Part shown: positions 21,997-31,402 of the stretch, in pieces | How the letters are laid out: each line of letters starts with the position of its first letter | How positions within the stretch are numbered: position 1 is the stretch's first letter | DNA from: an uncultured Peptostreptococcaceae bacterium | GTDB lineage: Bacteria; Bacillota; Clostridia; Peptostreptococcales; Anaerovoracaceae | Direction: 5' to 3' | Length of the DNA: 64,000 bases | Assembly (NCBI GenBank): GCA_905235115.1 | Contig: CAJOKT010000005.1 | Span: forward strand, 1-64,000 | Notes under the pieces: model-generated | Databases searched by the model: none | The model's input: the letters and a program-made list of their open reading frames with translations, nothing else | What the model was told of the DNA's origin: nothing | Position numbers and translations under genes: made by a program

Positions 21997-24777
21997 ATGC
22001 ACGAAACAAAGACCCTAAAGCGTTCTTTGGCAGCAGCACTCATAGCAGTGCTTCTTGTCGTATCTGTGACACCGTTCACGTTGGACGCCTACGGCGACAC
22101 GGCCGTAACAGGAACAATAACATACGGATCCGGAGCTTACGTCAGGGCCAGCGCCACTGTGAACAGCTCCGCTCTGACGTGCCTGGGCTGCGGTACTACG
22201 GTGAAGGTAAACTACAAGACTCAGGGGACCGACAACAGCTACACCTGGTACAACATAACCTATTCATCAATAACAGGATTCGTCAGAAGCGACCTCATGT
22301 CCGTGTCCGGGACGGTTCCGGACCAGCCATCGGGAGGAGGGTCCGGTTCGGGAAGCTCCATAACGGAGATGACGCCGGAGATATGGCAGGTGTCATACCC
22401 GGGCGGAGCCAACCTCCGCAAAGAACCCTCCACCAGTTCCTCTGTATTGGCTTATCTTAACACAGGCACAAAGGTCACGGTGGACGGCAGGTGCGCTTCC
22501 ACCGACACATCTGACAGCCGCACATGGTACAGGGTGAACTATACCAACTCAGGCGGAACCAAGCTGGTTGGGTTCATGAGATCCGACACCATCACCTACA
22601 GCGGAGGACCGGAGCAGCCTGCTGAAGAGGATGCGGAGTATGTGGCAGAGCTCAAGGCAAAGGGTTTCCCTGACACATACATCCCGTACCTGATAGGCCT
22701 TCACAGGAGACACCCTGAATGGGTGTTCACTGCGCAAAACACCGGACTTAACTGGGCGGATGTTCTGGCTAAGGAAAACCAGAGCGGTGTAAGTGTCATA
22801 AGCTACACCTTCCCCAACTATTATTTCTCCTACGCCAGCGACTGCTACGTGAACGGTCACTTCAAGAGCTGGGACTCCGGCGGATGGTATCAGGCTTCAA
22901 ACCAGGTCATCTCTTACTACCTGGACCCCCGGAATTTCCTTACGGATACCGGTGTGTTCCAGTTCATGACCCACACCTTCGATGAGACCACGCAAAACAT
23001 CGCAGGCCTGACCGCCATGGTCCAGGGCACCTTCCTTACAGGTCCCTGCGACGGAAGCACCTATGTGAACGTCATCTATAACGCGGGAAAGACTTACAAG
23101 GTCAACCCCTACGTCATAGCTTCGATAATAATCACCGAACAGGGAGTAAACGGCACCGGCGGATGCATCTCCGGTACGGTGCAGGGTTACGAGGGATACT
23201 ACAACTTCTTCAACATCGGCGCATATAAGACTTCCACCATGTCCGCGGTGGAAAGGGGATGCTGGTATGCCAAAACCATGGGCTGGAACACCAGGACCAA
23301 ATCCATCAACGGTGGAGCGCAGTTCTACTACAAAGAATATGTGGAGCCGGGCCAGTACACCCTTTACCTCAAAAAATGGAACGTCATGAACGGACTGAAC
23401 TCCGTTGCCACCCATCAGTACATGTCTAACGTAATGGGTGCGGAGCTTGAGGCATCAAGACTTGCTCAGGCTTATGCCAACGTTTCCGGCACGCCTATCA
23501 ACTTCCTGATCCCTGTCTATAAGGATATGCCGGAGAACACCGTGCTTCCTCAGGAGAAATGCGTGAACAGCGGACACAGCTGGGATCAGGGAGAAGTAAC
23601 GGTCGAAGCGACCTGTACAGAGGAGGGCGTCAGGATCTATACATGCACCGTGTGCGGCCTCAAAAAGAGAGAGACCATGACCGGCGCAGGCCACAAGTGG
23701 AGCGCATGGACCCATGTGGAGGGCAGCGACACCCATACACATACATGTTCAAACTGCGGGAAGACTGAGACGGCAGCCTGCACCAATGAATTCGTTGAAG
23801 AAAAGCTTCTCATGGGAGGCACTTCGCTCGTGAGCAGATGCGCTTACTGCGGAGACGTGAAGGGCGAATTTACTCTGGACAGGATCTACGGTCAGTCAAG
23901 ATACGATACTTCTCTGGCGGTTGCGGATAAGTATAAGACACTGGCCGGAGTGAGCCGGTACGATAAGGTAGTGATAGCCTACGGGGAGAATTTTGCGGAC
24001 GCACTTTCGGGCAGCAGTCTGTCCATCGCGAACGGCGCCCCTGTGATCCTGATAAACAGCAGCACTCAGGTTCAGGAGAACGTGGCAAACTATCTGAAGA
24101 ATAATCTGGCCCCCGGCGGACAGGTATACATTCTGGGCGGTACAGGAGTCATCGGAGACGGTTTTGCGGCCAGATTCACGGATGAAAAATACTGCTTCAC
24201 CAGGATCGCCGGAAAAGACAGATACATGACCAACCTGGAAGTCCTTAAGAACATCCAGATCGGAAACGACATCCTGATCTGCAGCGGCGCGTCCTTCCCG
24301 GACGCTGTGACCGCATCTCAGACCGGAAAACCGGTGATGCTGGTAGGCAACAGCCTGACTGATGCACAGAAGGAGTTCCTTGCGGGACAGACAGGCAAGA
24401 ATCTGTACATCATCGGCGGTACCGGGGTGGTTAGCGCAGACCTGGAAGTTCAGCTCAGGACATACAGCTCCTCGGTCCACAGGATATACGGTTCCAACCG
24501 GGGACGCACAGCTGCAGCGGTTGCAGAATTCTTCTACGGATCCGGCGTGAATTCAGTGATATTTGCCAGCGGCGAAAGCTTCGCGGATTCCATCTGTGCC
24601 GGACTGATAGCTCACAGCACTGGCTCTCCCATAATATTCGCGGGAGAATCAGGATCATACTACGGCCCTGCGGCTGAGTACATGGCAGGACGTCATATCA
24701 TATCCTGCTATGCTATCGGCGGAAAAGCTGTAGTATCTGCGGAGTTTGCCGGAACAGCCATGCTGCAGTCGCAGTAA
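21997..24777 (+). CDS. Secreted SH3b/glucosaminidase cell-wall hydrolase with CWB2 repeats
   Basis: The 926-residue protein has an N-terminal signal peptide (AAALIAVLLVVSVTPF, cleavage near residue 33) and two SH3b-type modules at about 35-105 and 128-205 (GANLRKEPSTSSSVLAYL, TWYRVNY). A glucosaminidase domain of LytD type follows at about 240-490 (NPYVIASIIITEQGVNG, FFNIGAYKTS). Next is a Cys-rich stretch at about 505-600 with repeated CTVCG/CSNCG/CAYCG. Three cell-wall-binding type 2 (CWB2) repeats follow from 625 (RIYGQSRYDTSLAVADKY, VVIAYGENFADALSGS, VYILGGTGVIG). It is thus an autolysin bound non-covalently to wall polysaccharide. It sits between tdk and wecB, and wecB may help make the polymer it binds. 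Confidence 0.9.
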   Translation: MHETKTLKRSLAAALIAVLLVVSVTPFTLDAYGDTAVTGTITYGSGAYVRASATVNSSALTCLGCGTTVKVNYKTQGTDNSYTWYNITYSSITGFVRSDLMSVSGTVPDQPSGGGSGSGSSITEMTPEIWQVSYPGGANLRKEPSTSSSVLAYLNTGTKVTVDGRCASTDTSDSRTWYRVNYTNSGGTKLVGFMRSDTITYSGGPEQPAEEDAEYVAELKAKGFPDTYIPYLIGLHRRHPEWVFTAQNTGLNWADVLAKENQSGVSVISYTFPNYYFSYASDCYVNGHFKSWDSGGWYQASNQVISYYLDPRNFLTDTGVFQFMTHTFDETTQNIAGLTAMVQGTFLTGPCDGSTYVNVIYNAGKTYKVNPYVIASIIITEQGVNGTGGCISGTVQGYEGYYNFFNIGAYKTSTMSAVERGCWYAKTMGWNTRTKSINGGAQFYYKEYVEPGQYTLYLKKWNVMNGLNSVATHQYMSNVMGAELEASRLAQAYANVSGTPINFLIPVYKDMPENTVLPQEKCVNSGHSWDQGEVTVEATCTEEGVRIYTCTVCGLKKRETMTGAGHKWSAWTHVEGSDTHTHTCSNCGKTETAACTNEFVEEKLLMGGTSLVSRCAYCGDVKGEFTLDRIYGQSRYDTSLAVADKYKTLAGVSRYDKVVIAYGENFADALSGSSLSIANGAPVILINSSTQVQENVANYLKNNLAPGGQVYILGGTGVIGDGFAARFTDEKYCFTRIAGKDRYMTNLEVLKNIQIGNDILICSGASFPDAVTASQTGKPVMLVGNSLTDAQKEFLAGQTGKNLYIIGGTGVVSADLEVQLRTYSSSVHRIYGSNRGRTAAAVAEFFYGSGVNSVIFASGESFADSICAGLIAHSTGSPIIFAGESGSYYGPAAEYMAGRHIISCYAIGGKAVVSAEFAGTAMLQSQ

Positions 24778-24800
24778 GGATATTCCATAAGGATATGTTT

Positions 24801-24832
24801 AAAGCCGGGATTGGATACAGCCTCGGCTTTTT
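24801..24832 (+). terminator. Terminator of the autolysin gene
   Basis: AAAGCCG (24801-24807) pairs with CGGCTTT (24824-24830), followed by TT; the loop is 16 bases. Confidence 0.7.
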
Positions 24833-24866
24833 GTATGCACTGCTGCTGCCTTCCATGCAGTTAAAA

Positions 24867-24895
24867 TTGTGCCGTCATATATTTTGTGGTATAAT
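24867..24895 (+). promoter_or_regulatory. wecB promoter
   Basis: -35 TTGTGC (24867-24872), 17 bases, -10 TATAAT (24890-24895). Confidence 0.65.
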
Positions 24896-24956
24896 TTCGT
24901 AAATATTTAAACCAGAACCGAAAGGGCCCGGCAGCTAATGCCGGACAGCTGTGAAC

Positions 24957-26078
24957 ATGAAAAAGAGAGTATTGACCGTTTTCGGTACCAGGCCCGAGGC
25001 CATCAAGATGTGTCCCCTAGTCAACGAAATGAAAAAGAGGGAAGGACTGGAGGTGAAGGTCTGCGTCACCGCTCAGCACCGTCAGATGCTGGACCAGGTG
25101 CTGGAGACCTTCGGGGTGGTGCCTGACTACGACCTGAATCTGATGAAAGACCGCCAGACCCTGTTCGACATAACCACAGGCATCCTGGACAACATCAAAA
25201 AAGTGCTGGAAGAGGTGAAGCCTGACGTCGTGCTGGTCCACGGAGACACGACCACCACATTCGTTACCGCGCTGGCATGTTTCTACATGCAGATCCCTGT
25301 AGGTCATGTGGAGGCGGGGCTGAGGACATACAACATATATTCGCCTTATCCTGAGGAATTCAACCGCCAGGCTGTGGGGATCGTAAGCAAGTACAATTTC
25401 GCACCGACCGGACTTGCTGCAGAGCATCTGGTCAGAGAAGGCAAGGACCCTGCAACTATCTACGTCACGGGGAACACCGTGATCGATGCAATGCAGCACA
25501 CGGTGAAGGAGGACTATTCTCATCCGGAGCTTGACTGGGCAGGAGACGGCAAACTGATATTCATCACCGCCCACAGGAGAGAAAATCTGGGTGAACCCAT
25601 GCATCGCATGTTCAGAGCCATCAGGAGGGTCCTGAACGAGCATCCGGAGTGCAGGGCAGTGTACCCCATCCATATGAATCCTCTCGTCAGAAAAGCTGCT
25701 GAAGAGGAGCTTGAGGGCTGCGACAGGATCCACATAATCGAACCCATAGAGGTCTTTGACTGTCACAACTTCGAGGCCAGATGCTACCTGTGCCTGACGG
25801 ATTCAGGCGGCATCCAGGAGGAATGCCCGTCCTACGGAAAGCCGGTGCTGGTCATGAGGGACACCACCGAACGTCCGGAAGGCGTTGAGGCCGGTACGCT
25901 GAGGCTGGTGGGCACCGACGAAGAGACCATCTACCGCAGCTTCACGGAACTGCTGGAAGATCAAAGCGCTTATGACGCGATGTCCCATGCCTGCAATCCC
26001 TACGGAGACGGCCATGCCTGTGAAAGGATCGCCGATATTCTGGAGACCGGCACCTACTCGCCCTGGGTGGCAGAATGA
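24957..26078 (+). CDS. wecB: UDP-N-acetylglucosamine 2-epimerase (non-hydrolysing)
   Basis: It interconverts UDP-GlcNAc and UDP-ManNAc for cell-wall polysaccharide. The 373-residue protein shows VFGTRPEAIKMCPLV at the start, VHGDTTTT, GHVEAGLRT, PEEFNRQ, ITAHRRENLG, YPIHMNP and the nucleotide site LTDSGGIQEECPSYGKPVLVMR. The start may be ATG 24957 or GTG 24951, and neither has a strong ribosome binding site. It is monocistronic with a terminator shared by the convergent radical SAM gene. Confidence 0.95.
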   Translation: MKKRVLTVFGTRPEAIKMCPLVNEMKKREGLEVKVCVTAQHRQMLDQVLETFGVVPDYDLNLMKDRQTLFDITTGILDNIKKVLEEVKPDVVLVHGDTTTTFVTALACFYMQIPVGHVEAGLRTYNIYSPYPEEFNRQAVGIVSKYNFAPTGLAAEHLVREGKDPATIYVTGNTVIDAMQHTVKEDYSHPELDWAGDGKLIFITAHRRENLGEPMHRMFRAIRRVLNEHPECRAVYPIHMNPLVRKAAEEELEGCDRIHIIEPIEVFDCHNFEARCYLCLTDSGGIQEECPSYGKPVLVMRDTTERPEGVEAGTLRLVGTDEETIYRSFTELLEDQSAYDAMSHACNPYGDGHACERIADILETGTYSPWVAE

Positions 26079-26097
26079 ATTTGTGAGATAACAAAAG

Positions 26098-26121
26098 CCG
26101 CTGAAGGAATTCAGCGGTTTT
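26098..26121. terminator. Bidirectional terminator between wecB and the radical SAM gene
   Basis: CCGCTGAA, loop GGAA, TTCAGCGG, followed by TTTT. The complementary strand has CTTTTGTT after the stem, so it serves both convergent genes. Confidence 0.85.
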
Positions 26122-26163
26122 AAAATGTCATGGTTTTCGGTCAGGCAGGACGGCTGAAGTTGT

Positions 26164-27147
26164 CTATATCTCTTTCGGCCGCAAAACATCCGCGCCCGCA
26201 TATTTTTTTCCCTGCCAGCTGTCCAAAAGATTCAGCCTGTCGTTTATCCTGTTCAGTATGGTCCTCTTATTGAAGCTCCAGACCGGGCTTATCAATATGT
26301 CCCGCCTGGCGTCACCGGTAAGCCTGTGAACAGTAACTTCCGGAGGGATGATCTCCAGACAGTCCGTGACCAGTTCCACGTAGCTGTCCATATCAGGGAA
26401 ACTCACGTAGCCGGGCATGGTCTCTGCCAGAGCGGAGCCCTTCACCAGGTTCATAAGGTGGAGCTTGATACCGAAAAGTCCCGGCACGCCGGACACGTAT
26501 TTTACGGACTCCAGCATCATGTCCCTGCTTTCCCCGGGAAGGCCCAGGATCAGATGCACCACGGTCCGGATCTTCCGCCTTCCGAGCTCTGAAACTGCCC
26601 GCTGAAACTCTTCCAGTCCGTAACACCGGTTTATGAGCTTTGCCGTATCCTCATGGATGGTCTGAAGCCCCAGTTCTACCCAGAGGAAGTGATCCCGGCT
26701 GATCTCTTCAAGAAGATCCAGCACATCGTCCGGCAGACAGTCAGGCCGGGTGCCGATGGCGATGCCCGATATCCTGGGGTCTTTCAGCACCGCAAAATAT
26801 TTCCGCCTTAGTACCTCCACCGGAGCATAGGTGTTGGTATGGTTCTGAAAGTAGGCTATGTACTTCGCCTCAGGCCACTTCCCGGAGTAAAGTGCGATCT
26901 GGTCATCTATGTCGGAAGAAAACTCGCCGGAGCCGGAATCCGAGCAGAAGCCGCAGCCGCCGAAGCCTTTGGAGCCGTCCCGGTTGGGGCAGGTGAAGCC
27001 TCCGTCGATGGAGAGCTTGATCGTCTTTGAACCGAAGTGGTCCTTCAGATAATTTGATATGGAGTTGTAGCGCTGTCCCTTGAAATACTCAGGGGGACAG
27101 CGGTTTTCCGCGGCCTCCGTGAAGGGAGGCTGTTCTATTTTATTCAT
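26164..27147 (-). CDS. TIGR01212-family radical SAM protein (YtqA-like)
   Basis: The 327-residue protein shows the family N-terminus YNSISNYLKDHFGSKTIKLS, the cluster region CPNRDGSKGFGGCGFC (CxxxxxxxxxCGFC type), then SIDDQIALY-like and FQNHTNTYAP, GTRPDCLPDDVLDLL, WVELGLQT and LHLMNLVKGS. It is a cytosolic [4Fe-4S]/SAM enzyme, and YtqA-type proteins are implicated in tRNA modification, but the reaction is not established here. ATG 27147 is preferred; an in-frame GTG lies 12 bases upstream. No ribosome binding site is clear. The plus-strand promoter of queH overlaps its start. Confidence 0.88.
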   Translation of the reverse strand: MNKIEQPPFTEAAENRCPPEYFKGQRYNSISNYLKDHFGSKTIKLSIDGGFTCPNRDGSKGFGGCGFCSDSGSGEFSSDIDDQIALYSGKWPEAKYIAYFQNHTNTYAPVEVLRRKYFAVLKDPRISGIAIGTRPDCLPDDVLDLLEEISRDHFLWVELGLQTIHEDTAKLINRCYGLEEFQRAVSELGRRKIRTVVHLILGLPGESRDMMLESVKYVSGVPGLFGIKLHLMNLVKGSALAETMPGYVSFPDMDSYVELVTDCLEIIPPEVTVHRLTGDARRDILISPVWSFNKRTILNRINDRLNLLDSWQGKKYAGADVLRPKEI

Positions 27148-27175
27148 TGAATAAGACACCGTCTGGTGGTATAAT
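27147..27175 (+). promoter_or_regulatory. Promoter of the queH-priA operon
   Basis: -35 TTGAAT (27147-27152), 17 bases, -10 TATAAT (27170-27175). The -35 box overlaps the start codon of the divergent radical SAM gene. A second, weaker pair (TTGTAT 27193, GATAAT 27218) lies downstream. Confidence 0.65.
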
Positions 27176-27262
27176 TAATACTTACTATGGGGTTGTATTG
27201 GTTTTTTCAGTTTTGCTGATAATAACTTATATCAATTTAGAATAAAAATCAGGTAAAGTCAA

Positions 27263-27907
27263 ATGAAGGACAGCTGTCAGCCCTGTTTAAGGGAGCGCGA
27301 AGACAAAAACGAAACAGAGACAGTGGAGATGGAGACTCCGGAACTTGAGAAGAGGAGGATACTGCTTCACTCATGCTGCGGTCCATGCTCCACAGCCTGC
27401 GTGGAGAGGCTTCTCACGGACTATAAGATCACCGTTTTTTACTATAATCCCAACATCACTGAAAGGGAGGAATACGAGAAGAGAAGGGAAAACCAGATCA
27501 AGTTCCTGAACGCTCTCAACGAGACCCTTCCGGAGGAGGACAGGGTGGTCTTCATAGAGGGGGAATATTTCCCGGAGGACTTTTACAGCGTGGCCGAAGG
27601 TCTGGAGGACTGTCCTGAAGGCGGCGAGCGCTGCACTGAATGCTTCAAGCTCAGGCTTGAGCGGACTGCCAAGGCGGCGGTGGCTCTGGGGTACGACATC
27701 TTCGGGACCACTCTCACCGTGAGTCCTCACAAGAATTACCAGCTGGTTTCCATGATCGGCCGTACTCTGGCGGATGTTTTCGGACTGGAATTTCTGGACA
27801 TGGATTTCAAAAAGAAGGCAGGCTACCAGCGCTCCATTGAATTATCGAGAAAGTATGAGCTCTACAGGCAGAATTACTGCGGATGCTCTTTCAGCAAGCG
27901 GGACTGA
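27263..27907 (+). CDS. queH: Epoxyqueuosine reductase QueH
   Basis: QueH reduces epoxyqueuosine to queuosine in tRNA and replaces QueG in many anaerobes. The 214-residue protein has LLHSCCGPCS near residue 35, YYNPNITEREEYEKR, ERCTECFKLRLERTA near 120, TTLTVSPHKN and the C-terminal YRQNYCGCSFS. The paired cysteines bind an iron-sulfur cluster and a second iron. ATG 27263 gives an N-terminal extension of about 30 charged residues, and an internal start near 27324 is possible. queA, an earlier step of the pathway, lies at 53261. priA follows after 6 bases. Confidence 0.93.
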   Translation: MKDSCQPCLREREDKNETETVEMETPELEKRRILLHSCCGPCSTACVERLLTDYKITVFYYNPNITEREEYEKRRENQIKFLNALNETLPEEDRVVFIEGEYFPEDFYSVAEGLEDCPEGGERCTECFKLRLERTAKAAVALGYDIFGTTLTVSPHKNYQLVSMIGRTLADVFGLEFLDMDFKKKAGYQRSIELSRKYELYRQNYCGCSFSKRD

Positions 27908-27913
27908 CGGATA

Positions 27914-29917
27914 ATGTATCTAAACGTCATCGTAGAGAACAAAAGCAATTATATAGACAGCTTCTTCACATATTCTGACGGAGGGATCCATGCCTGCGTC
28001 GGAAGCAAGGTCATCGTGCCCTTCGGCACCGGCACTAAAGAAGGCTACGTATTCTCAGTATCTGATACCTGCGGCATTGACGAGAGCAAGGTGAAGGACA
28101 TCATCTCCGTGGATCCTGAGGAGAGCCTCAATGAGGAGATGATCTCCACCGCCATATGGATGAAGCAGCGCTACGCCATAAGGTACTTCGATGCGATCAG
28201 GCTTTTCAGGCCGCCCCTTCCAAAGAGAAAAAGGGGAACTCCAAAAGACCCTTACGCCGGGATCGACACAGACTATCCAAAGCCGGACAGACTCACTGAT
28301 GAGCAGGAAGCCGCCGCGAAAAAGATCAGGGAAGCCCTTTCGGAAGAGAAGGAAAAGATATTCCTGATCCACGGCGTCACGGCATCCGGCAAGACTGAGG
28401 TCTATATGACCGCCATCGAGGACTGCTTAAGCCGCGGAAAAGGCGCGGTCATGCTGGTGCCGGAGATATCCCTTACTCACCAGCTCATCCGCCGTTTTAT
28501 CGGCCGTTTCGGCAGGGAACAGATCGCTGTGCTGCATTCCGCGCTGACACCCAGACAGAGGTCTGACGAGTGGATGCGCATAAGGACAGGAGAGGCCAGG
28601 ATAGTGATCGGCGCCCGCATGGGAGTTTTTTGCCCCATGGAGAATATCGGGGTGATCATCCTGGATGAGGAGCACGAGTCCACATATAAGTCGGATATGA
28701 CTCCCAAGTACGAGACCCACGAGGTGGCCGCCAAAAGGATGCTGACCGAAAAGGGACTGGTGATCCTGGGTTCCGCCACACCGTCAGTAAGCTCTTACCA
28801 GAGGGTGAGGGACGGGATATATGAACTGATCCCCCTTAAGGAAAGGTACAACAAGACACCCCTTCCGGAAGTGGAGATCGTTGACATGAGAAGAGAGCTC
28901 AGGATGGGCAACAGGTCTATTTTTTCCGGGGCTCTCAGGTCGAGGATGGAGGAAGAACTGGAAGAGGGCAGGCAGGTGATACTGCTCCAGAACAGGAGAG
29001 GATATTCCAACTTCATATCCTGCAGGGAGTGCGGCACCGTCATGAAGTGCCCTGAGTGCGAGATATCACTTACTTACCATAAGAGAGAAAACGCCATGAT
29101 CTGCCACTACTGTGGCCGCAAATATCCGCTGCCTGAGGTCTGTCCATCCTGCGGGAGCAGGTACATCAGGCACTTCGGCATCGGCACGGAGCAGGTGGAG
29201 GAGGAGGCTTACAGGCTCTTCCCGGACAAGAAGGTGGACAGGCTGGACATAGATTCAATAAAGGACCGCAGGGAACTGGATAACATCCTGGACCGCTTCG
29301 GACGGGGCGAGACGGACATCCTGGTCGGGACCCAGCTGGTGGCCAAGGGGCTGGATTTCGACAATGTGGGACTTACCGGAGTCATCGCTGCCGATTCCAT
29401 CATAAACATCCCGGACTACAGGTCCGAGGAGAGAGCTTTCCAACTGGTCACTCAGGTGGCCGGCAGGGCGGGAAGAGGAGATAAGAGGGGCCATGTGATC
29501 GTTCAGACCTACGATCCGGAGAACTACGCTCTGACCGCAGCAAAGGATAACGACTATGACGGTTTTTTTGCGGCGGAGACCAGGGGGCGCAGGCTAATGG
29601 AGTATCCGCCCTTCGGTGAGCTCATAATCGCCAATTTCACATCCGATGACGAGGAGGAGGCTGCCAGGGCCGCCGAGGAGGCAAAAGACTTTCTGACAGG
29701 CATTTTCGGCCCCGAAAGCGCAGGGAGGATCAAGGATCCCAGGGTGGCATCCAACTTCAAAGGCAGGGAAGCCTTCAGACAATACATCATAATCAAGGCA
29801 GAGCGCGGCAAGAGGAACGAGTGCGTCCACTACCTGGATCAGTTCAGGCGAAAGCTCATGTCCCGCCGTTCACAGGTCAACGTCACCATCGATGTAGACC
29901 CTTACAGCACTATATAG
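27914..29917 (+). CDS. priA: Primosomal replication restart helicase PriA
   Basis: The 667-residue helicase reloads replisomes at stalled forks. It has an N-terminal 3'-binding domain, Walker A GVTASGKTEVYM near residue 155, LVPEISLTHQL, the DEEHESTYKSD motif II, GSATPSVSSY, and helicase motifs around LLQNRRGYSN. The zinc-binding insert shows CRECGTVMKCPECE and CHYCGRKYPLPEVCPSCG (eight Cys). GTQLVAKGLDF and VAGRAGRG follow. It is slightly shorter than the ~730 of Escherichia coli, as is common in Firmicutes. It is followed by def and fmt, a widely conserved order. Confidence 0.96.
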   Translation: MYLNVIVENKSNYIDSFFTYSDGGIHACVGSKVIVPFGTGTKEGYVFSVSDTCGIDESKVKDIISVDPEESLNEEMISTAIWMKQRYAIRYFDAIRLFRPPLPKRKRGTPKDPYAGIDTDYPKPDRLTDEQEAAAKKIREALSEEKEKIFLIHGVTASGKTEVYMTAIEDCLSRGKGAVMLVPEISLTHQLIRRFIGRFGREQIAVLHSALTPRQRSDEWMRIRTGEARIVIGARMGVFCPMENIGVIILDEEHESTYKSDMTPKYETHEVAAKRMLTEKGLVILGSATPSVSSYQRVRDGIYELIPLKERYNKTPLPEVEIVDMRRELRMGNRSIFSGALRSRMEEELEEGRQVILLQNRRGYSNFISCRECGTVMKCPECEISLTYHKRENAMICHYCGRKYPLPEVCPSCGSRYIRHFGIGTEQVEEEAYRLFPDKKVDRLDIDSIKDRRELDNILDRFGRGETDILVGTQLVAKGLDFDNVGLTGVIAADSIINIPDYRSEERAFQLVTQVAGRAGRGDKRGHVIVQTYDPENYALTAAKDNDYDGFFAAETRGRRLMEYPPFGELIIANFTSDDEEEAARAAEEAKDFLTGIFGPESAGRIKDPRVASNFKGREAFRQYIIIKAERGKRNECVHYLDQFRRKLMSRRSQVNVTIDVDPYSTI

Positions 29918-29963
29918 ACCGCAAAAAATTCATTTCAGATATGCAGACAGACAAGAGGAAGAT

Positions 29964-30470
29964 ATGGCAACAAGAAAAGTAGTTACAGAAGGAGACGAAG
30001 TCTTAAGAAAACACGCCAAGAGCGCGGGACCGGTGACCACTCACCTTAAGGAGATACTTCTTGACATGGTAGATACCATGAGGGAAGAGAACGGAGTTGG
30101 TCTTGCCGCGCCTCAGGTGGGCATAATGAGAAGGATGTTCGTGGCTCAGCCCGACCCGGGTGACGACGCCGGGGTCTACTACATGATCGATCCCGTGATC
30201 ACCTGGTACAGCGAAGAAAAAGAGTGGGGGGTGGAAGGATGCCTGAGCGTCCCCGACATGGTGGGGGACGTGGAGAGGCCCGTGGCCGTCAAGATAGAGG
30301 CCACAGACCTTGAGGGCGTAAGGCAGCAGTATGAATTCGAGGGCTTCGAAGCCAGAGTCATGCAGCACGAGTACGACCATCTGGACGGCATCCTTTACAC
30401 GGACAAGGCCAGAAACGTGAGACCCGCCTACGAGGATGACGAAGAAGAAGAGAACGGAAGGGAAGAATGA
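29964..30470 (+). CDS. def: Peptide deformylase
   Basis: It removes the formyl group from nascent N-terminal Met. All three motifs are present: GVGLAAPQVG near residue 45, EGCLSVP near 93 and QHEYDHLDGIL near 133, giving the metal ligands Cys, His, His. At 168 residues it has an acidic C-terminal tail (EDDEEEENGREE). ATG 29964 follows AGAGGAAG. Its stop overlaps the fmt start by 4 bases, coupling formyl transfer and removal. Confidence 0.97.
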   Translation: MATRKVVTEGDEVLRKHAKSAGPVTTHLKEILLDMVDTMREENGVGLAAPQVGIMRRMFVAQPDPGDDAGVYYMIDPVITWYSEEKEWGVEGCLSVPDMVGDVERPVAVKIEATDLEGVRQQYEFEGFEARVMQHEYDHLDGILYTDKARNVRPAYEDDEEEENGREE

Positions 30471-31402
30471 AGACAGTTTTCATGGGAACACCGGAATTCG
30501 CGGAGGTGATCCTGAGGGGTCTCGCTGAGGGCGGACATGAGGTCCTGCTGGTGCTGACCCAGCCCGACAGGAAGAACGGCAGAGGGAAGCATGTGAAGTA
30601 TTCCCCGGTGAAGGAGACCGCTCTTGAGCTCGGGATCCCGGTACTTCAGCCCGAAAACTTAAGAAACGATGAGACAGTCACCGAGACATTGAAAGCACTG
30701 GGACCGGACGTTCTGATAGTGGCCTCCTACGGCCAGATACTGCCGGAGGAAGTGCTGGATATACCGAAATACGGCGCAGTAAACGTCCACGCATCACTTC
30801 TTCCGAAGCTGAGGGGAGCTTCTCCCATACAGCACGCCATCCTGGAGGGGCTGGAAGAGACCGGCATCACCATAATGAAGATGGACGCGGGACTGGATAC
30901 AGGAGACATGATCTCCAGATGTGCGGTCAGGATCGGCGACTTGAATTATACCGGTCTTCACGATGCTCTTGCAGAGGCGGGAAGAGACCTGCTTCTTGAG
31001 ACTCTGCCAACCATCGAAAACGGAACGGCAAAATATGAGAAACAGGACGGAAGCCAGTCATCCTATGCTCCGGTCATTAGAAAAGAGGACGGACACATCG
31101 ACTTCACAGGTCATGCGGGCCGGGAAGTGCTGAAGATCAGGGCTTTCGACCCTTGGCCCGGCGCCTTTGCATACTTCGGTGAGGGCGATGAAGCCATGAA
31201 ATTCCGTGCAGGTAAGGCTCTTGATGACGGGCGGCACGAAAGACCGGGAGAAGTGATCAGTGTTGACAATAATACTTTTACCGTAGCATGCTCAGAGGGT
31301 TCTCTCCTCATTTCCGAGATCCAGGTCCCCGGGAAGAAGAGATGCGCAGTAGGCGACTATCTGAGGGGCCACGCACTTGAGAAGGGATGGGTCTTCAGAT
31401 GA
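30467..31402 (+). CDS. fmt: Methionyl-tRNA formyltransferase
   Basis: It formylates initiator Met-tRNA using 10-formyl-tetrahydrofolate. The 311-residue protein has VFMGTPEFAEVIL at the start, QPDRKNGRGKH, the catalytic VNVHASLLPKLRGASPIQ (Asn, His), GITIMKMDAGLDTGDM, and a C-terminal OB-fold domain (RAFDPWPGAFAYF). It overlaps def by 4 bases and rsmB by 4 bases. Confidence 0.97.
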   Translation: MKTVFMGTPEFAEVILRGLAEGGHEVLLVLTQPDRKNGRGKHVKYSPVKETALELGIPVLQPENLRNDETVTETLKALGPDVLIVASYGQILPEEVLDIPKYGAVNVHASLLPKLRGASPIQHAILEGLEETGITIMKMDAGLDTGDMISRCAVRIGDLNYTGLHDALAEAGRDLLLETLPTIENGTAKYEKQDGSQSSYAPVIRKEDGHIDFTGHAGREVLKIRAFDPWPGAFAYFGEGDEAMKFRAGKALDDGRHERPGEVISVDNNTFTVACSEGSLLISEIQVPGKKRCAVGDYLRGHALEKGWVFR

